NCBI GenBank assembly: GCA_024653405.1
Contig: JANLGB010000014.1
Span: 438-19,037 of the forward strand
Direction of reading: 5' to 3'
Length of the DNA: 18,600 nucleotides
DNA from: Candidatus Saccharicenans sp.
Lineage (GTDB): Bacteria; Acidobacteriota; Aminicenantia; Aminicenantales; Saccharicenantaceae
Each line of letters starts with the position of its first letter. Position 1 is the stretch's first letter. A program made the translations under genes and the position numbers. The notes beneath the pieces were generated by a model. It saw only the letters and a list, made by a program, of their open reading frames with translations, did not search any database and was not told where the DNA came from. Below, piece after piece: positions 1 through 7,223 of the stretch.

Positions 1-2
1 TG

Positions 3-296
3 GCCCAGCAGCAGATTGATTACCTTCGGACCCTGACCATTGATGAACTGGGTGTTTTTCCCTCAGTGAATATCGGGGAAAGCAACGATGAGCTGATTGA
101 TATCAACCAGGACGGGACCCTCGACTTCCGGCGACTGACAGTGGTCACCCCCTCTCAGGTGGCCAACACCGCCGGCTTTGACGTCCTGGTGATGGTCTTT
201 CCCATATTTGCTCGGGCTGTGGCCAGAGACCAGCTTATAGCCAACCCCGACAAGTACCGGGTCAGAGCTTATGTTCATACCATCATAACCAGGTAG
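3..296 (+). CDS. C-terminal part of a PilV-like type IV minor pilin (5' truncated by window)
   Basis: The reading frame is open from the first bases of the window to a TAG at 294-296, so about 97 C-terminal residues of a longer protein are visible. A GTG at 66 could be taken for a start, but the frame continues upstream without a stop. The prepilin N-terminus lies outside the window, so the family is inferred from position: it ends 7 bases before a PilW-like prepilin, followed by PilX-like and PilY1-like genes, the order of the fimU-pilV-pilW-pilX-pilY1 clusters that build the pilus tip. Codons 99-125 encode an acidic DxNxDGxxD loop of the EF-hand/dockerin kind, likely calcium-binding. The C-terminus (about 45 residues) alternates hydrophobic and charged residues, as in pilin beta-sheets. 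It could equally be another pseudopilin (PilE/GspH type). Confidence 0.55.
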   Translation, partial: AQQQIDYLRTLTIDELGVFPSVNIGESNDELIDINQDGTLDFRRLTVVTPSQVANTAGFDVLVMVFPIFARAVARDQLIANPDKYRVRAYVHTIITR

Positions 297-303
297 GGAG
301 AAA

Positions 304-1446
304 ATGATGAAACACCAGGCCGAGAAAATTCGCCAGAATAAGATCAATAGAGTAAAAAACAAGGGACCGGCCGGCTTCACCATGATCGAAGTCCTGATCG
401 CCGCGACCATCATGGTGATTGTCATAATCGGCGCACTCACCCTTTACTCCAGGAGCAACCAGATTTCAGTTGACCAGCAACAGTACGCCGAGCTGCAGCA
501 CGATGTCCGTTCGGCCATGTTCCTCATGGTCCGCGACTTGAGGATGGCCGGCGCGGGCTTGCCCGAAGAGTTCGGCATGTATGCCCTTGATGGTTTCAAC
601 AACGAAGACCAGGGTTCGGAAGTCCGTCCCGACAGCCTGATTATCCTGGGCAACATGGAAGACCCCCTTAACCTGCGCATTCAGGAATATCAGGGCAGTT
701 CGGTTACTGTTTCTGTTTATGACGGAAGCTTTGAAACCTTCCCTTACCCGGCCGAATTTTACATTAATAAAATCGTTCTGATATTGCCCAATCCCAAATC
801 GCCCTGTCGGGAGGGCGAAGTCCGGCAACTAACCCACATCACCTGGAATCAGGGCGGCACCAACGAAAGATTCAACATGTCGCCGGGCCTGGCCCCAGGA
901 GTGGACCCGCCGCGAGGCCTCATGGCCACTTCTAACTGTCAATCGGATGATTTTGATGACGGGCTGATAATGTTCTGTAATGTCAAGAAATTCTGGCTCG
1001 ATACCACCGGCAATTATGGCAGCACTCTTTTCCCGGGCCTGACTGCCGGTCAGAACGGCTATGTGGGTGAGCCGGGTATCCTGTATGTTACCAATAACGG
1101 GCTCCACCTGCCGCTGGCCCAGAATATTGAAGACCTGCAATTTGAATATAACGGCGACCTGGATGGGGACGGATTGCTTGACGGATTCAAGCCGTGGGAC
1201 GCTGGCTGGACAGCCGAGCAAATTTCCTTCATCCGCCAGATAAGGGTAATCATCGTCGGCCGGACACCCAACCGCTTTGTTTCGGTCTCGGGCAAAGTCC
1301 TGTCCAATATCCATAATTACCGCCGGCCTTCTGTATCCGATTCCACCGGCAGCAATACCGACGACTATCACCGCCGGTTCGTGCTGGAGACCACGGCTAA
1401 CATCCGGAATTTGAGCCTCAACCTGTATAACCGGGGACAGAGGTAA
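304..1446 (+). CDS. PilW-like type IV pilus minor pilin (prepilin)
   Basis: 380 residues. A class III (prepilin) signal is plain: a 24-residue basic leader ends in Gly24, then the mature protein starts FTMIEVLIAATIMVIVI with Glu29 at mature position +5, the residue used for pilin docking. PilD-type peptidase should cut after Gly24. The following helix leads to QHDVRSAMFLMVRDLRMAGAG, typical of PilW proteins (about 300-400 residues). A DLDGDGLLD loop at residues 285-293 is a probable calcium site. Role: minor pilin of the tip/priming complex for pilus assembly with the PilX- and PilY1-like neighbours. The ribosome site is AGGGAG at about 295-300; ATG 304 and ATG 307 are both possible starts. 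It lies 7 bases after the preceding gene and 12 before the next, so it is operonic. PilW is a family-level call; sequence outside the N-terminus diverges widely in this family. Confidence 0.85.
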   Translation: MMKHQAEKIRQNKINRVKNKGPAGFTMIEVLIAATIMVIVIIGALTLYSRSNQISVDQQQYAELQHDVRSAMFLMVRDLRMAGAGLPEEFGMYALDGFNNEDQGSEVRPDSLIILGNMEDPLNLRIQEYQGSSVTVSVYDGSFETFPYPAEFYINKIVLILPNPKSPCREGEVRQLTHITWNQGGTNERFNMSPGLAPGVDPPRGLMATSNCQSDDFDDGLIMFCNVKKFWLDTTGNYGSTLFPGLTAGQNGYVGEPGILYVTNNGLHLPLAQNIEDLQFEYNGDLDGDGLLDGFKPWDAGWTAEQISFIRQIRVIIVGRTPNRFVSVSGKVLSNIHNYRRPSVSDSTGSNTDDYHRRFVLETTANIRNLSLNLYNRGQR

Positions 1447-1458
1447 AAGGAAAAAACG

Positions 1459-2097
1459 ATGGGAGTAACCGGGATGGAAATAAGAACTAAAAAGAAGCGG
1501 CAGCCCCGAGGTTCGGGTTTAATCGCTGTCATTCTGGTGCTGGCCTTCATGCTGACCGTGGGCGTGGCCGTGCTGACCGTGACCAGCTCCGGACCCAAAG
1601 TCTCGGCCAGCATGCGCTACCAGGAAGAAGCTTTCAACGCGGCCGAAGCCGGCTTTGATGCGGCCAGGATGACCATGGAAGACAGCATCGCTTCCGGCAC
1701 CTGGGGTAGTTTTGGCGACCACTATCTAAAAAGCCCGGATGGAATCGATATCCCCTTTCAGAATATGAATCTGGCCACTCCCAACCCTACCTATTTTCGT
1801 CGCTTGACCGATGAACAGATTCTGCAACTTCTGGACCAGAACGGAGACGGGCAGGCTGACAATCCATTACAAGTCATTTTTTACGAAGAGCCTTTTGTTT
1901 ATGACCGCAGCGGGGAGTTGGACGGAAGATACCGCTATACGGTGTTTATCATAGACGATGAAGCTGGCTTCAACACCACCGACCCGAGCGATTTCCTGAT
2001 GGTCTGTATCGGAGTGGTCAGGTCCGGGCCAAATGTTTCCGACCGAGTCCTGGCCACCTGCCGTCTGGAGATAGAAATTCAGATACCAGAGCTCTGA
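1459..2097 (+). CDS. PilX-like pilus assembly protein (PilX N-terminal domain)
   Basis: 212 residues. After a basic leader (TKKKRQPRG) comes GSGLIAVILVLAFMLTVGV, a membrane helix, then SASMRYQEEAFNAAEAGFDAAR, the hallmark of PilX N-terminal and GspK-like minor pilins (the EAFNAAEAG stretch). The usual Glu at mature position 5 is absent (Ile if cut after Gly20), as in GspK/PilX-type tip pilins placed at the filament apex. A DQNGDGQAD acidic loop at residues 126-134 is a likely calcium site. ATG 1459 follows AAAAGG at 1445-1450 with good spacing; ATG 1474 (residue 6), with GGGAG 8 bases before it, is an alternative. It sits between PilW-like and PilY1-like genes in the canonical order. Expected in the inner membrane or the assembled pilus tip. 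Confidence 0.8.
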   Translation: MGVTGMEIRTKKKRQPRGSGLIAVILVLAFMLTVGVAVLTVTSSGPKVSASMRYQEEAFNAAEAGFDAARMTMEDSIASGTWGSFGDHYLKSPDGIDIPFQNMNLATPNPTYFRRLTDEQILQLLDQNGDGQADNPLQVIFYEEPFVYDRSGELDGRYRYTVFIIDDEAGFNTTDPSDFLMVCIGVVRSGPNVSDRVLATCRLEIEIQIPEL

Positions 2098-2172
2098 GGC
2101 ACCAGAAGATATGGTTGAGATCATGTTTTTAATAAAATATCGGACGCCGGAAGGCGGGAAAGGAAGCGAGCT

Positions 2173-5100
2173 ATGAGAAAAAAAGCGTTTTTTATCCTGG
2201 CCATAATGCTCCTGGGTACCGGTTTGCTGGTGCTCAAATTCAGGGCCCAGCAACCAGCAGCCTGCGTGGAATACACCAATTCCTTCACCGAAAACTTTGA
2301 CACCGACCAGTACAAGGACAAGCAAAATTCTTCGGTGGCCAACTGGCCCACCGGCCCCATTCACCTGAACTATCTGGGCGGAAATTTCGAAGTTACCCAG
2401 CCCACGGGAATGGGAGCCAGGATGTATGTCGTGGCCGCCGGTGATTTTAACGGCGACGGTAAACCGGACCTGGTCGGACTGGATTATAACACCTTTGAAC
2501 TGAAAATGGTCTGGAATTATTACAATGACGCCAATGGCGACGGGATAGACGATGACGGCCTCGTTTTTCAGGTGGACAATTCCCGGATTTTTGACAGCGG
2601 TCTCACAGTAGGGCCGGCTTCTATTACCGTCGGCGATTATAACGGAGATGGACTGCTGGATTTCTTTTTCTACAAGAATGCTAACGACTCCTTTTCTTAC
2701 AACAATTTTGTAGCCTGCCTGTATATAAACCAGGGCACGGCGGATAACCCGGTCTTTTACCCGCGAACCGACCCCAGGAACTTAAATTTTACTGCCAGGT
2801 TCATGGCTGCTGGCATTTATTGCAACTGGGCCGCCAACCATCTCCATACCGTTGATATTGATAAGGATGGCGACCAGGATGTGCTGGTGGCCAGCCAAGA
2901 CAAGATTTTCCTGGTCAGGAATCCCGGCCCCTTCCGCTGGACAGACCTGGGAGAATGGGAGGTAGCCGAGCTGAACTACGACCAGAGAACAGGATATATC
3001 GCTCCCACCCCTGGTGGTTATACCGACAGGGGGACCTCGGCCGTGGCTGCGGGCGATTTTGACCTGGATGGTGACATAGATATCGTGGCCGGTTCGGTCA
3101 ACGGCTGGCCTTACCTGGTTTATTACCAGAACGACGGCACAGGCAGGTTTACCCGGAGTGAAATACCAATTCCGGACCCTACTGCTACCGGTACTGTGGC
3201 TTTAGCCGTAACCGATTTCAAAAAGGACGGAAGGCCTGACATTTTTGGAGCCACTGATGCCTGGAATGCCGGCAACCGGGCCCATATGTGGATATTCAAA
3301 AACACCGGGCTGCACGATGTGACTACCACCGACCCGGAGACCGGAGAAACTATCACCTATCAGGAAGTCACCTGGAATTTCCTCTGTTTAAACAATTGCC
3401 AGCCGATCATTCCTCCTTACTATGATGTCGATATCTGCACCATGCTGGATTATGATAATGATGAAGATATGGACCTGGTGGTGGCTGATGCCAACCATTC
3501 GGGTGATTATTACCTGATTATCAACAAGCTGGCAGCGGTCTTTGCTCTTTATGGAGAAGCCATATCCACCAACGTGGTCGAAGGCTTGCTTGACCCCAGG
3601 CAGTTTGCCATAACCAAGGCCAGGATAATCAGGCTCAACCAGGGAGTCCGCGGTACCGCTGATTTATTAAGAGTGCAGTTCTTTCTATCCAACGACGGAG
3701 GCTTACACTGGGAGCCTTACCAGACTTTTGAAGGCAGCGACATCCGCCCCTGGTCGGACTCGGGCTGGCACACTTTCAGCAACTTCGGGGCCAATCTTAA
3801 ATGGAAAGCCATTCTAACCGCCCCGGAAGACCCCATGGCCGAATACACCGGAGCTTCTTTTGATACCCCGCTCATAGGAGACCTGACCATCGAGTTCACT
3901 TACGTCGGCCGAAGGGAATATTCCCGCTCCTCGGTGGCCACTTCGGTCATCGACAGAAGCGGCCAGAACCGCAAGATGATCATCGCCGCTTCTTTCGTCT
4001 ATCCCGGCTGGGAAGGACACCTCCGAGCTTATGATGTAACCGGGATGACCGCTATCCAGAATACCTACTCCAACCTGCGCACGGTTACCACCTCCGACCT
4101 GGGCTCAGACACCGGCCGCTGGCTGGCCGAAGGAGTGGAGCTGCTGTGGGACGCCGGGGCCCTTCTGATGGACCGCGACCCCAGGACGCGGACCATTTAC
4201 ACCGCCATCAACACCAATACCAGCCAGCCGCCGGCCGCCCCCAACCTGCAGAGAATAGAATTTAACCTGGCCAATGTTAACCTGATGAAACCCATCATGC
4301 GCGATTATCAGAATAACGAAGAAGCCCTGATACTTTTCGTCCGGGGGCACGGGCGCTACTGGCGACTGGGCGACATCAACCATTCAACCCCGGCGGTGGT
4401 CGGTCCACCCAGCGAAGACCCCAGACTGATGGGTGATAACTATGCCGAATTCAAGGAGGCCAACCGGGCCCGCCGGAAAGTAGTTTACGTCGGGGCCAAC
4501 GACGGCATGCTGCACTGCTTTGATGTTACCAGCGGCGAGGAGCTCTGGGCTTACATTCCTTACAATCAACTTTCCAGATTGAAAGAGATGTGGGCGGTGG
4601 ACCAGGCCAGCGGCCTGAGATATTTTTCCAGAAAGACCTACGTCGATGGTTCTCCTTCCGTTTCAGATGTTTATATTAACGGGCAGTGGCGGACGGTGCT
4701 CATCTGCGGCCAGGGCGAAGGTTACGGCCAGGCTCCGGACGGCTATAACAACGGTACCACCCAGAACTACCATTACTATTATTTTGCCCTGGACATCACC
4801 GACCCAGAAAATCCGGTGCCGATGTGGGAATTTGCCGGGGACAGGGTTAGAAGGCAAGGAAGGAATTACCACATGACCAACGGCCAGACCTGGTCTGTGC
4901 CTTATATCGCCAAGATAATTAATAACGGCAACCCGATATGGGTAGCTTTTATGGGTTCGGGCTATGTCCATCAGGCAGATACTGCCTACCAGGCTTACAT
5001 CGGCAACACCCTGATAGCCATTAACATCCAGGACGGATCGGTCCTCTGGTCCAGCTGGTCCAGCAGAATCACCGATGTAGACTCCTCCAGGAGCAACAAT

Positions 5101-5907
5101 TCGGGCCACCCCTTCCCCAACATCTATGTCTCGCTGCCTGGTTCTCCCAACGGAGTGGACCTGGACCTGGACGGCGATACTGATTATGTATACATTGGCG
5201 ACCTGGACGGAAGGTTATGGCGCCTGGACGTAACTTCAGGCCGGACCAGTGGCTGGAGCCTGAGGGCTATCTACAGCGACCGCTGTTGTTATCCCATCAT
5301 CACCAAGCCTGCTGTCTGGAAAGGCTTTTCCACTACCAGTCAGAGCTATCCCCGGATTTATTTCGGAACTGGCGGACACGAGCAGGCTCCGGCCGACCGG
5401 CAGTATTCGTTCCTGGGCCTGATCGATGAAGGCGGAAATACGGCCACTCTCGAGTGGTACATGGGCAATGCCAGCGAGACCGGCCTGGACAACAGCAAGC
5501 GGGTTGGTGAACTGACGGCTGGAGAGAAAGTCTGGGCCGACCCGGTGGTGGCCAATTACATCGTCTATTTCAGCACCCTGAAGGGCAGCATCGAAGCGGC
5601 CGACCCCTGCCAGAACCTGAATGGTGAAGCCGGGAAGCTCTACGCTCGCTTTATCCAGGCTGTCCTGGGTATCCCGGTCGGCGGCAGCGCCCTGAAAAAT
5701 GCCCAGGGACAGTCAATTGATTACTTGACCCTGGCCAGCAAAGCCCGGACCGCTGTCACTGTGGGCGAAAGGCAGAGGGCCGGCGGCACCTACAAGCAGG
5801 ATGTTTACATCCAGGAATATGATTCGACCATAGAAAAACTGGAACAGCCAGTCGGAGCCCTGCTCCAGATCAAATCCTGGAAAGAGATTTACCGGATAGT
5901 GCGCTGA
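2173..5907 (+). CDS. pilY1: PilY1-like pilus tip protein with N-terminal FG-GAP/VCBS repeats
   Basis: 1244 residues with an N-terminal secretion signal (RKKAFFILAIMLLGTGLLVL). The C-terminal half has PilY1 beta-propeller hallmarks: KVVYVGANDGMLHCFDV and ELWAYIPYNQL, then YVDGSPSVSDVYINGQWRT, YFALDITDPENPVP, and DLDLDGDTDYVYIGDLDGRL with the calcium loop at residues 996-1004. PilY1 caps type IV pili and regulates retraction and adhesion through calcium. The first 440 residues differ from Pseudomonas PilY1: instead of a von Willebrand A domain they hold FG-GAP/VCBS-type repeats with acidic loops starting at D91, D119, D155, D228, D295, D348 and D426, suggesting an integrin-like propeller. Length is within the PilY1 range. 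ATG 2173 follows GGGAAAGGAAG. Last gene of the pilin operon, followed by a strong terminator. Confidence 0.9.
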   Translation: MRKKAFFILAIMLLGTGLLVLKFRAQQPAACVEYTNSFTENFDTDQYKDKQNSSVANWPTGPIHLNYLGGNFEVTQPTGMGARMYVVAAGDFNGDGKPDLVGLDYNTFELKMVWNYYNDANGDGIDDDGLVFQVDNSRIFDSGLTVGPASITVGDYNGDGLLDFFFYKNANDSFSYNNFVACLYINQGTADNPVFYPRTDPRNLNFTARFMAAGIYCNWAANHLHTVDIDKDGDQDVLVASQDKIFLVRNPGPFRWTDLGEWEVAELNYDQRTGYIAPTPGGYTDRGTSAVAAGDFDLDGDIDIVAGSVNGWPYLVYYQNDGTGRFTRSEIPIPDPTATGTVALAVTDFKKDGRPDIFGATDAWNAGNRAHMWIFKNTGLHDVTTTDPETGETITYQEVTWNFLCLNNCQPIIPPYYDVDICTMLDYDNDEDMDLVVADANHSGDYYLIINKLAAVFALYGEAISTNVVEGLLDPRQFAITKARIIRLNQGVRGTADLLRVQFFLSNDGGLHWEPYQTFEGSDIRPWSDSGWHTFSNFGANLKWKAILTAPEDPMAEYTGASFDTPLIGDLTIEFTYVGRREYSRSSVATSVIDRSGQNRKMIIAASFVYPGWEGHLRAYDVTGMTAIQNTYSNLRTVTTSDLGSDTGRWLAEGVELLWDAGALLMDRDPRTRTIYTAINTNTSQPPAAPNLQRIEFNLANVNLMKPIMRDYQNNEEALILFVRGHGRYWRLGDINHSTPAVVGPPSEDPRLMGDNYAEFKEANRARRKVVYVGANDGMLHCFDVTSGEELWAYIPYNQLSRLKEMWAVDQASGLRYFSRKTYVDGSPSVSDVYINGQWRTVLICGQGEGYGQAPDGYNNGTTQNYHYYYFALDITDPENPVPMWEFAGDRVRRQGRNYHMTNGQTWSVPYIAKIINNGNPIWVAFMGSGYVHQADTAYQAYIGNTLIAINIQDGSVLWSSWSSRITDVDSSRSNNSGHPFPNIYVSLPGSPNGVDLDLDGDTDYVYIGDLDGRLWRLDVTSGRTSGWSLRAIYSDRCCYPIITKPAVWKGFSTTSQSYPRIYFGTGGHEQAPADRQYSFLGLIDEGGNTATLEWYMGNASETGLDNSKRVGELTAGEKVWADPVVANYIVYFSTLKGSIEAADPCQNLNGEAGKLYARFIQAVLGIPVGGSALKNAQGQSIDYLTLASKARTAVTVGERQRAGGTYKQDVYIQEYDSTIEKLEQPVGALLQIKSWKEIYRIVR

Positions 5908-5932
5908 CCCGAAGCTCAAATTATTTGAAGAG

Positions 5933-5972
5933 AAGCGCGGATTCAAGCCAATTGAATCCGCGCTTTTATTTT
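5933..5972 (+). terminator. Rho-independent terminator of the pilus operon
   Basis: A perfect 14-bp stem (AAGCGCGGATTCAA at 5933-5946 with its complement at 5952-5965) encloses a 5-base loop and is followed by TTATTTT. It starts 25 bases after the PilY1-like stop codon, so it should end the minor-pilin operon. Confidence 0.92.
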
Positions 5973-6078
5973 ACCCGGGCGGCGTCAGTTCCATTCACCA
6001 GAGAAAGACAGCCAGGATAGACTTTATTATTCAATCTTTTTCCCGGGGCCCGGGTCTATTTAACCGATTGGCAAAAGT

Positions 6079-6102
6079 TCTGGCCGGCCGGCCAGATTTT
6101 TT
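6079..6102 (+). terminator. Second intrinsic terminator: 18-bp GC-rich palindrome plus T-run
   Basis: TCTGGCCGGCCGGCCAGA at 6079-6096 is a perfect 18-base palindrome (7-bp stem with GGCC loop, or 9-bp cruciform) directly followed by six T. The form is that of an intrinsic terminator, but no gene is visible between it and the terminator at 5933-5972. It may be a backup terminator, the end of a short RNA, or an operator-like palindrome next to the aminopropyltransferase promoter region. Confidence 0.65.
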
Positions 6103-6103
6103 A

Positions 6104-6109
6104 TATAAT
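6104..6109 (+). promoter_or_regulatory. Possible -10 box for the aminopropyltransferase gene
   Basis: A perfect TATAAT lies immediately after the T-run of the preceding palindrome, about 105 bases before the ATG at 6214. No good -35 is found at 16-18 bases (the region there is the GC-rich palindrome); TTGGCA at 6068-6073 is 30 bases away and too far. Tentative. Confidence 0.3.
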
Positions 6110-6213
6110 TAATTGCAACCTGTGGCCACAGCTGGCTAACTGCAGGAAAAGAAACTTCTCATCTCGGCATAAAAAATAAGCTGGACAGCAGAGCAAGTTG
6201 GAGGAAGGAGAAA

Positions 6214-7086
6214 ATGGAAGAGAAGTTTCTTTCTCAATGGTACATTGACCGGGCCGGCCCGGATCAATTTCATTGCTTTGGCATCAAGAGGGTCCTGGTT
6301 GATTACCAGTCGCCTTTCCAGCGAATTCAGATCATAGAAGTGGATAGCCTGGGCAAATGCCTGATTATCGACGGCCGGGTCCAGTCCACGGAAAAGGACG
6401 AATTCATCTACCATGAAGCCCTGGTCCATCCGCCGCTCTTGCTTCATCCCCATCCCCGTAAGGTCCTGGTGCTGGGGGTGGGCGAAGGAGCCACCATCAG
6501 GGAGCTCACCAGGTATGACCACCTGAAAATTACCGGTGTCGATATTGATGCTGAAATGATCGACTTTTCCCGGAAACACCTGCAGGAATGGCATCAGGGG
6601 GCTTTCAATCATCCCCATTTTCAACTGGTTCTCCAGGACGGCTGGGATTTCATCCAGCAGACCGAAGAACTGTATGATGTCATCATCATGGACCTGCCTG
6701 AACCCTATCCGGAGACACCGGCTTACCGCCTCTATTCCCCAGAATTTTATGGCCTGGCTCTGGAGAAGCTGACTCCGGATGGTCTCCTGGTCACCCAGGG
6801 CGAGACCACCAAACCCGGGCAGGAAGAACTTCATTTTTTCATCAGAAACAACCTGGCCGCAGTTTTCCGGCACATCTATTCTTACCAGACTTATATTCCT
6901 TCTTATGACAGCTCCTGGGGGTTCCTGCTGGCAGTTAAGAACAACCTCAATCCCCTGCTGCCGGCTGAAGTGATAGACAGGCTGATTGCCGATAGGATCC
7001 GCGGCTCGCTGAGGTTCTATGACGGCCAGACCCACTTGTCAATGTTTTACCTGCCCCGGCACCTTAGAGAACCGGGGAGAGGATAA
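6214..7086 (+). CDS. speE: Polyamine aminopropyltransferase, spermidine/thermospermine synthase family
   Basis: 290 residues, normal for the family. It transfers an aminopropyl group from decarboxylated S-adenosylmethionine to a diamine or polyamine in the cytoplasm. Visible motifs: DEFIYHE at 62-68, the nucleotide-binding loop GVGEGA at 88-93 (GGGDGG in classical spermidine synthases; GGGEGA in ACL5/thermospermine-type enzymes), VDID at 109-112, QDGWDF around D142, then DLPEP at 160-164 and YRLYSPEFYGLALEKL. DLPEP aligns with DSTDP/DLADP, so the catalytic Asp position holds Glu163. The loop variant and the P.YRLYS.EFY segment favour an ACL5-like product (thermospermine or another tetraamine) over plain spermidine. 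Strong ribosome site GGAGGAAGGAG before ATG 6214. No AdoMet decarboxylase gene is in the window. The speE symbol denotes the family; the substrate is uncertain. Confidence 0.87.
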   Translation: MEEKFLSQWYIDRAGPDQFHCFGIKRVLVDYQSPFQRIQIIEVDSLGKCLIIDGRVQSTEKDEFIYHEALVHPPLLLHPHPRKVLVLGVGEGATIRELTRYDHLKITGVDIDAEMIDFSRKHLQEWHQGAFNHPHFQLVLQDGWDFIQQTEELYDVIIMDLPEPYPETPAYRLYSPEFYGLALEKLTPDGLLVTQGETTKPGQEELHFFIRNNLAAVFRHIYSYQTYIPSYDSSWGFLLAVKNNLNPLLPAEVIDRLIADRIRGSLRFYDGQTHLSMFYLPRHLREPGRG

Positions 7087-7170
7087 AATCCGGTCGAGGG
7101 AAGCTGCTGAGAATTGGCCCCTCTGGACAAAATTATCTCGGAACTGCTTGTGGTAAATCAGGCCATAATC

Positions 7171-7179
7171 TGGTAAAAT
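7171..7179 (+). promoter_or_regulatory. Possible extended -10 promoter of the DAK2-DegV gene
   Basis: TGGTAAAAT fits an extended -10 (TGn followed by TAAAAT) and lies 44 bases before the ATG at 7224. The upstream TTGTGG at 7148-7153 is a weak -35 with a long 20-base spacer. Plausible but unproven; read-through from the aminopropyltransferase gene is also possible since no terminator is seen between them. Confidence 0.35.
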
Positions 7180-7223
7180 GACCAGGACTGACTAAATTAA
7201 TTAAGAGGACAACAAACTATATC

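Noticed and set aside
829..1371. 180-codon minus-strand frame inside the PilW-like gene
   Set aside because: It is antiparallel to a clear prepilin gene and arises from its codon bias; no motifs or ribosome site.
2145..2156. CGCC-GGAA-GGCG mini-hairpin before the PilY1-like gene
   Set aside because: Only 4 bp; could modulate translation but cannot be separated from chance.
6136..7035. 299-codon minus-strand frame opposite the aminopropyltransferase
   Set aside because: The plus strand carries unmistakable family motifs; the antisense frame has none.
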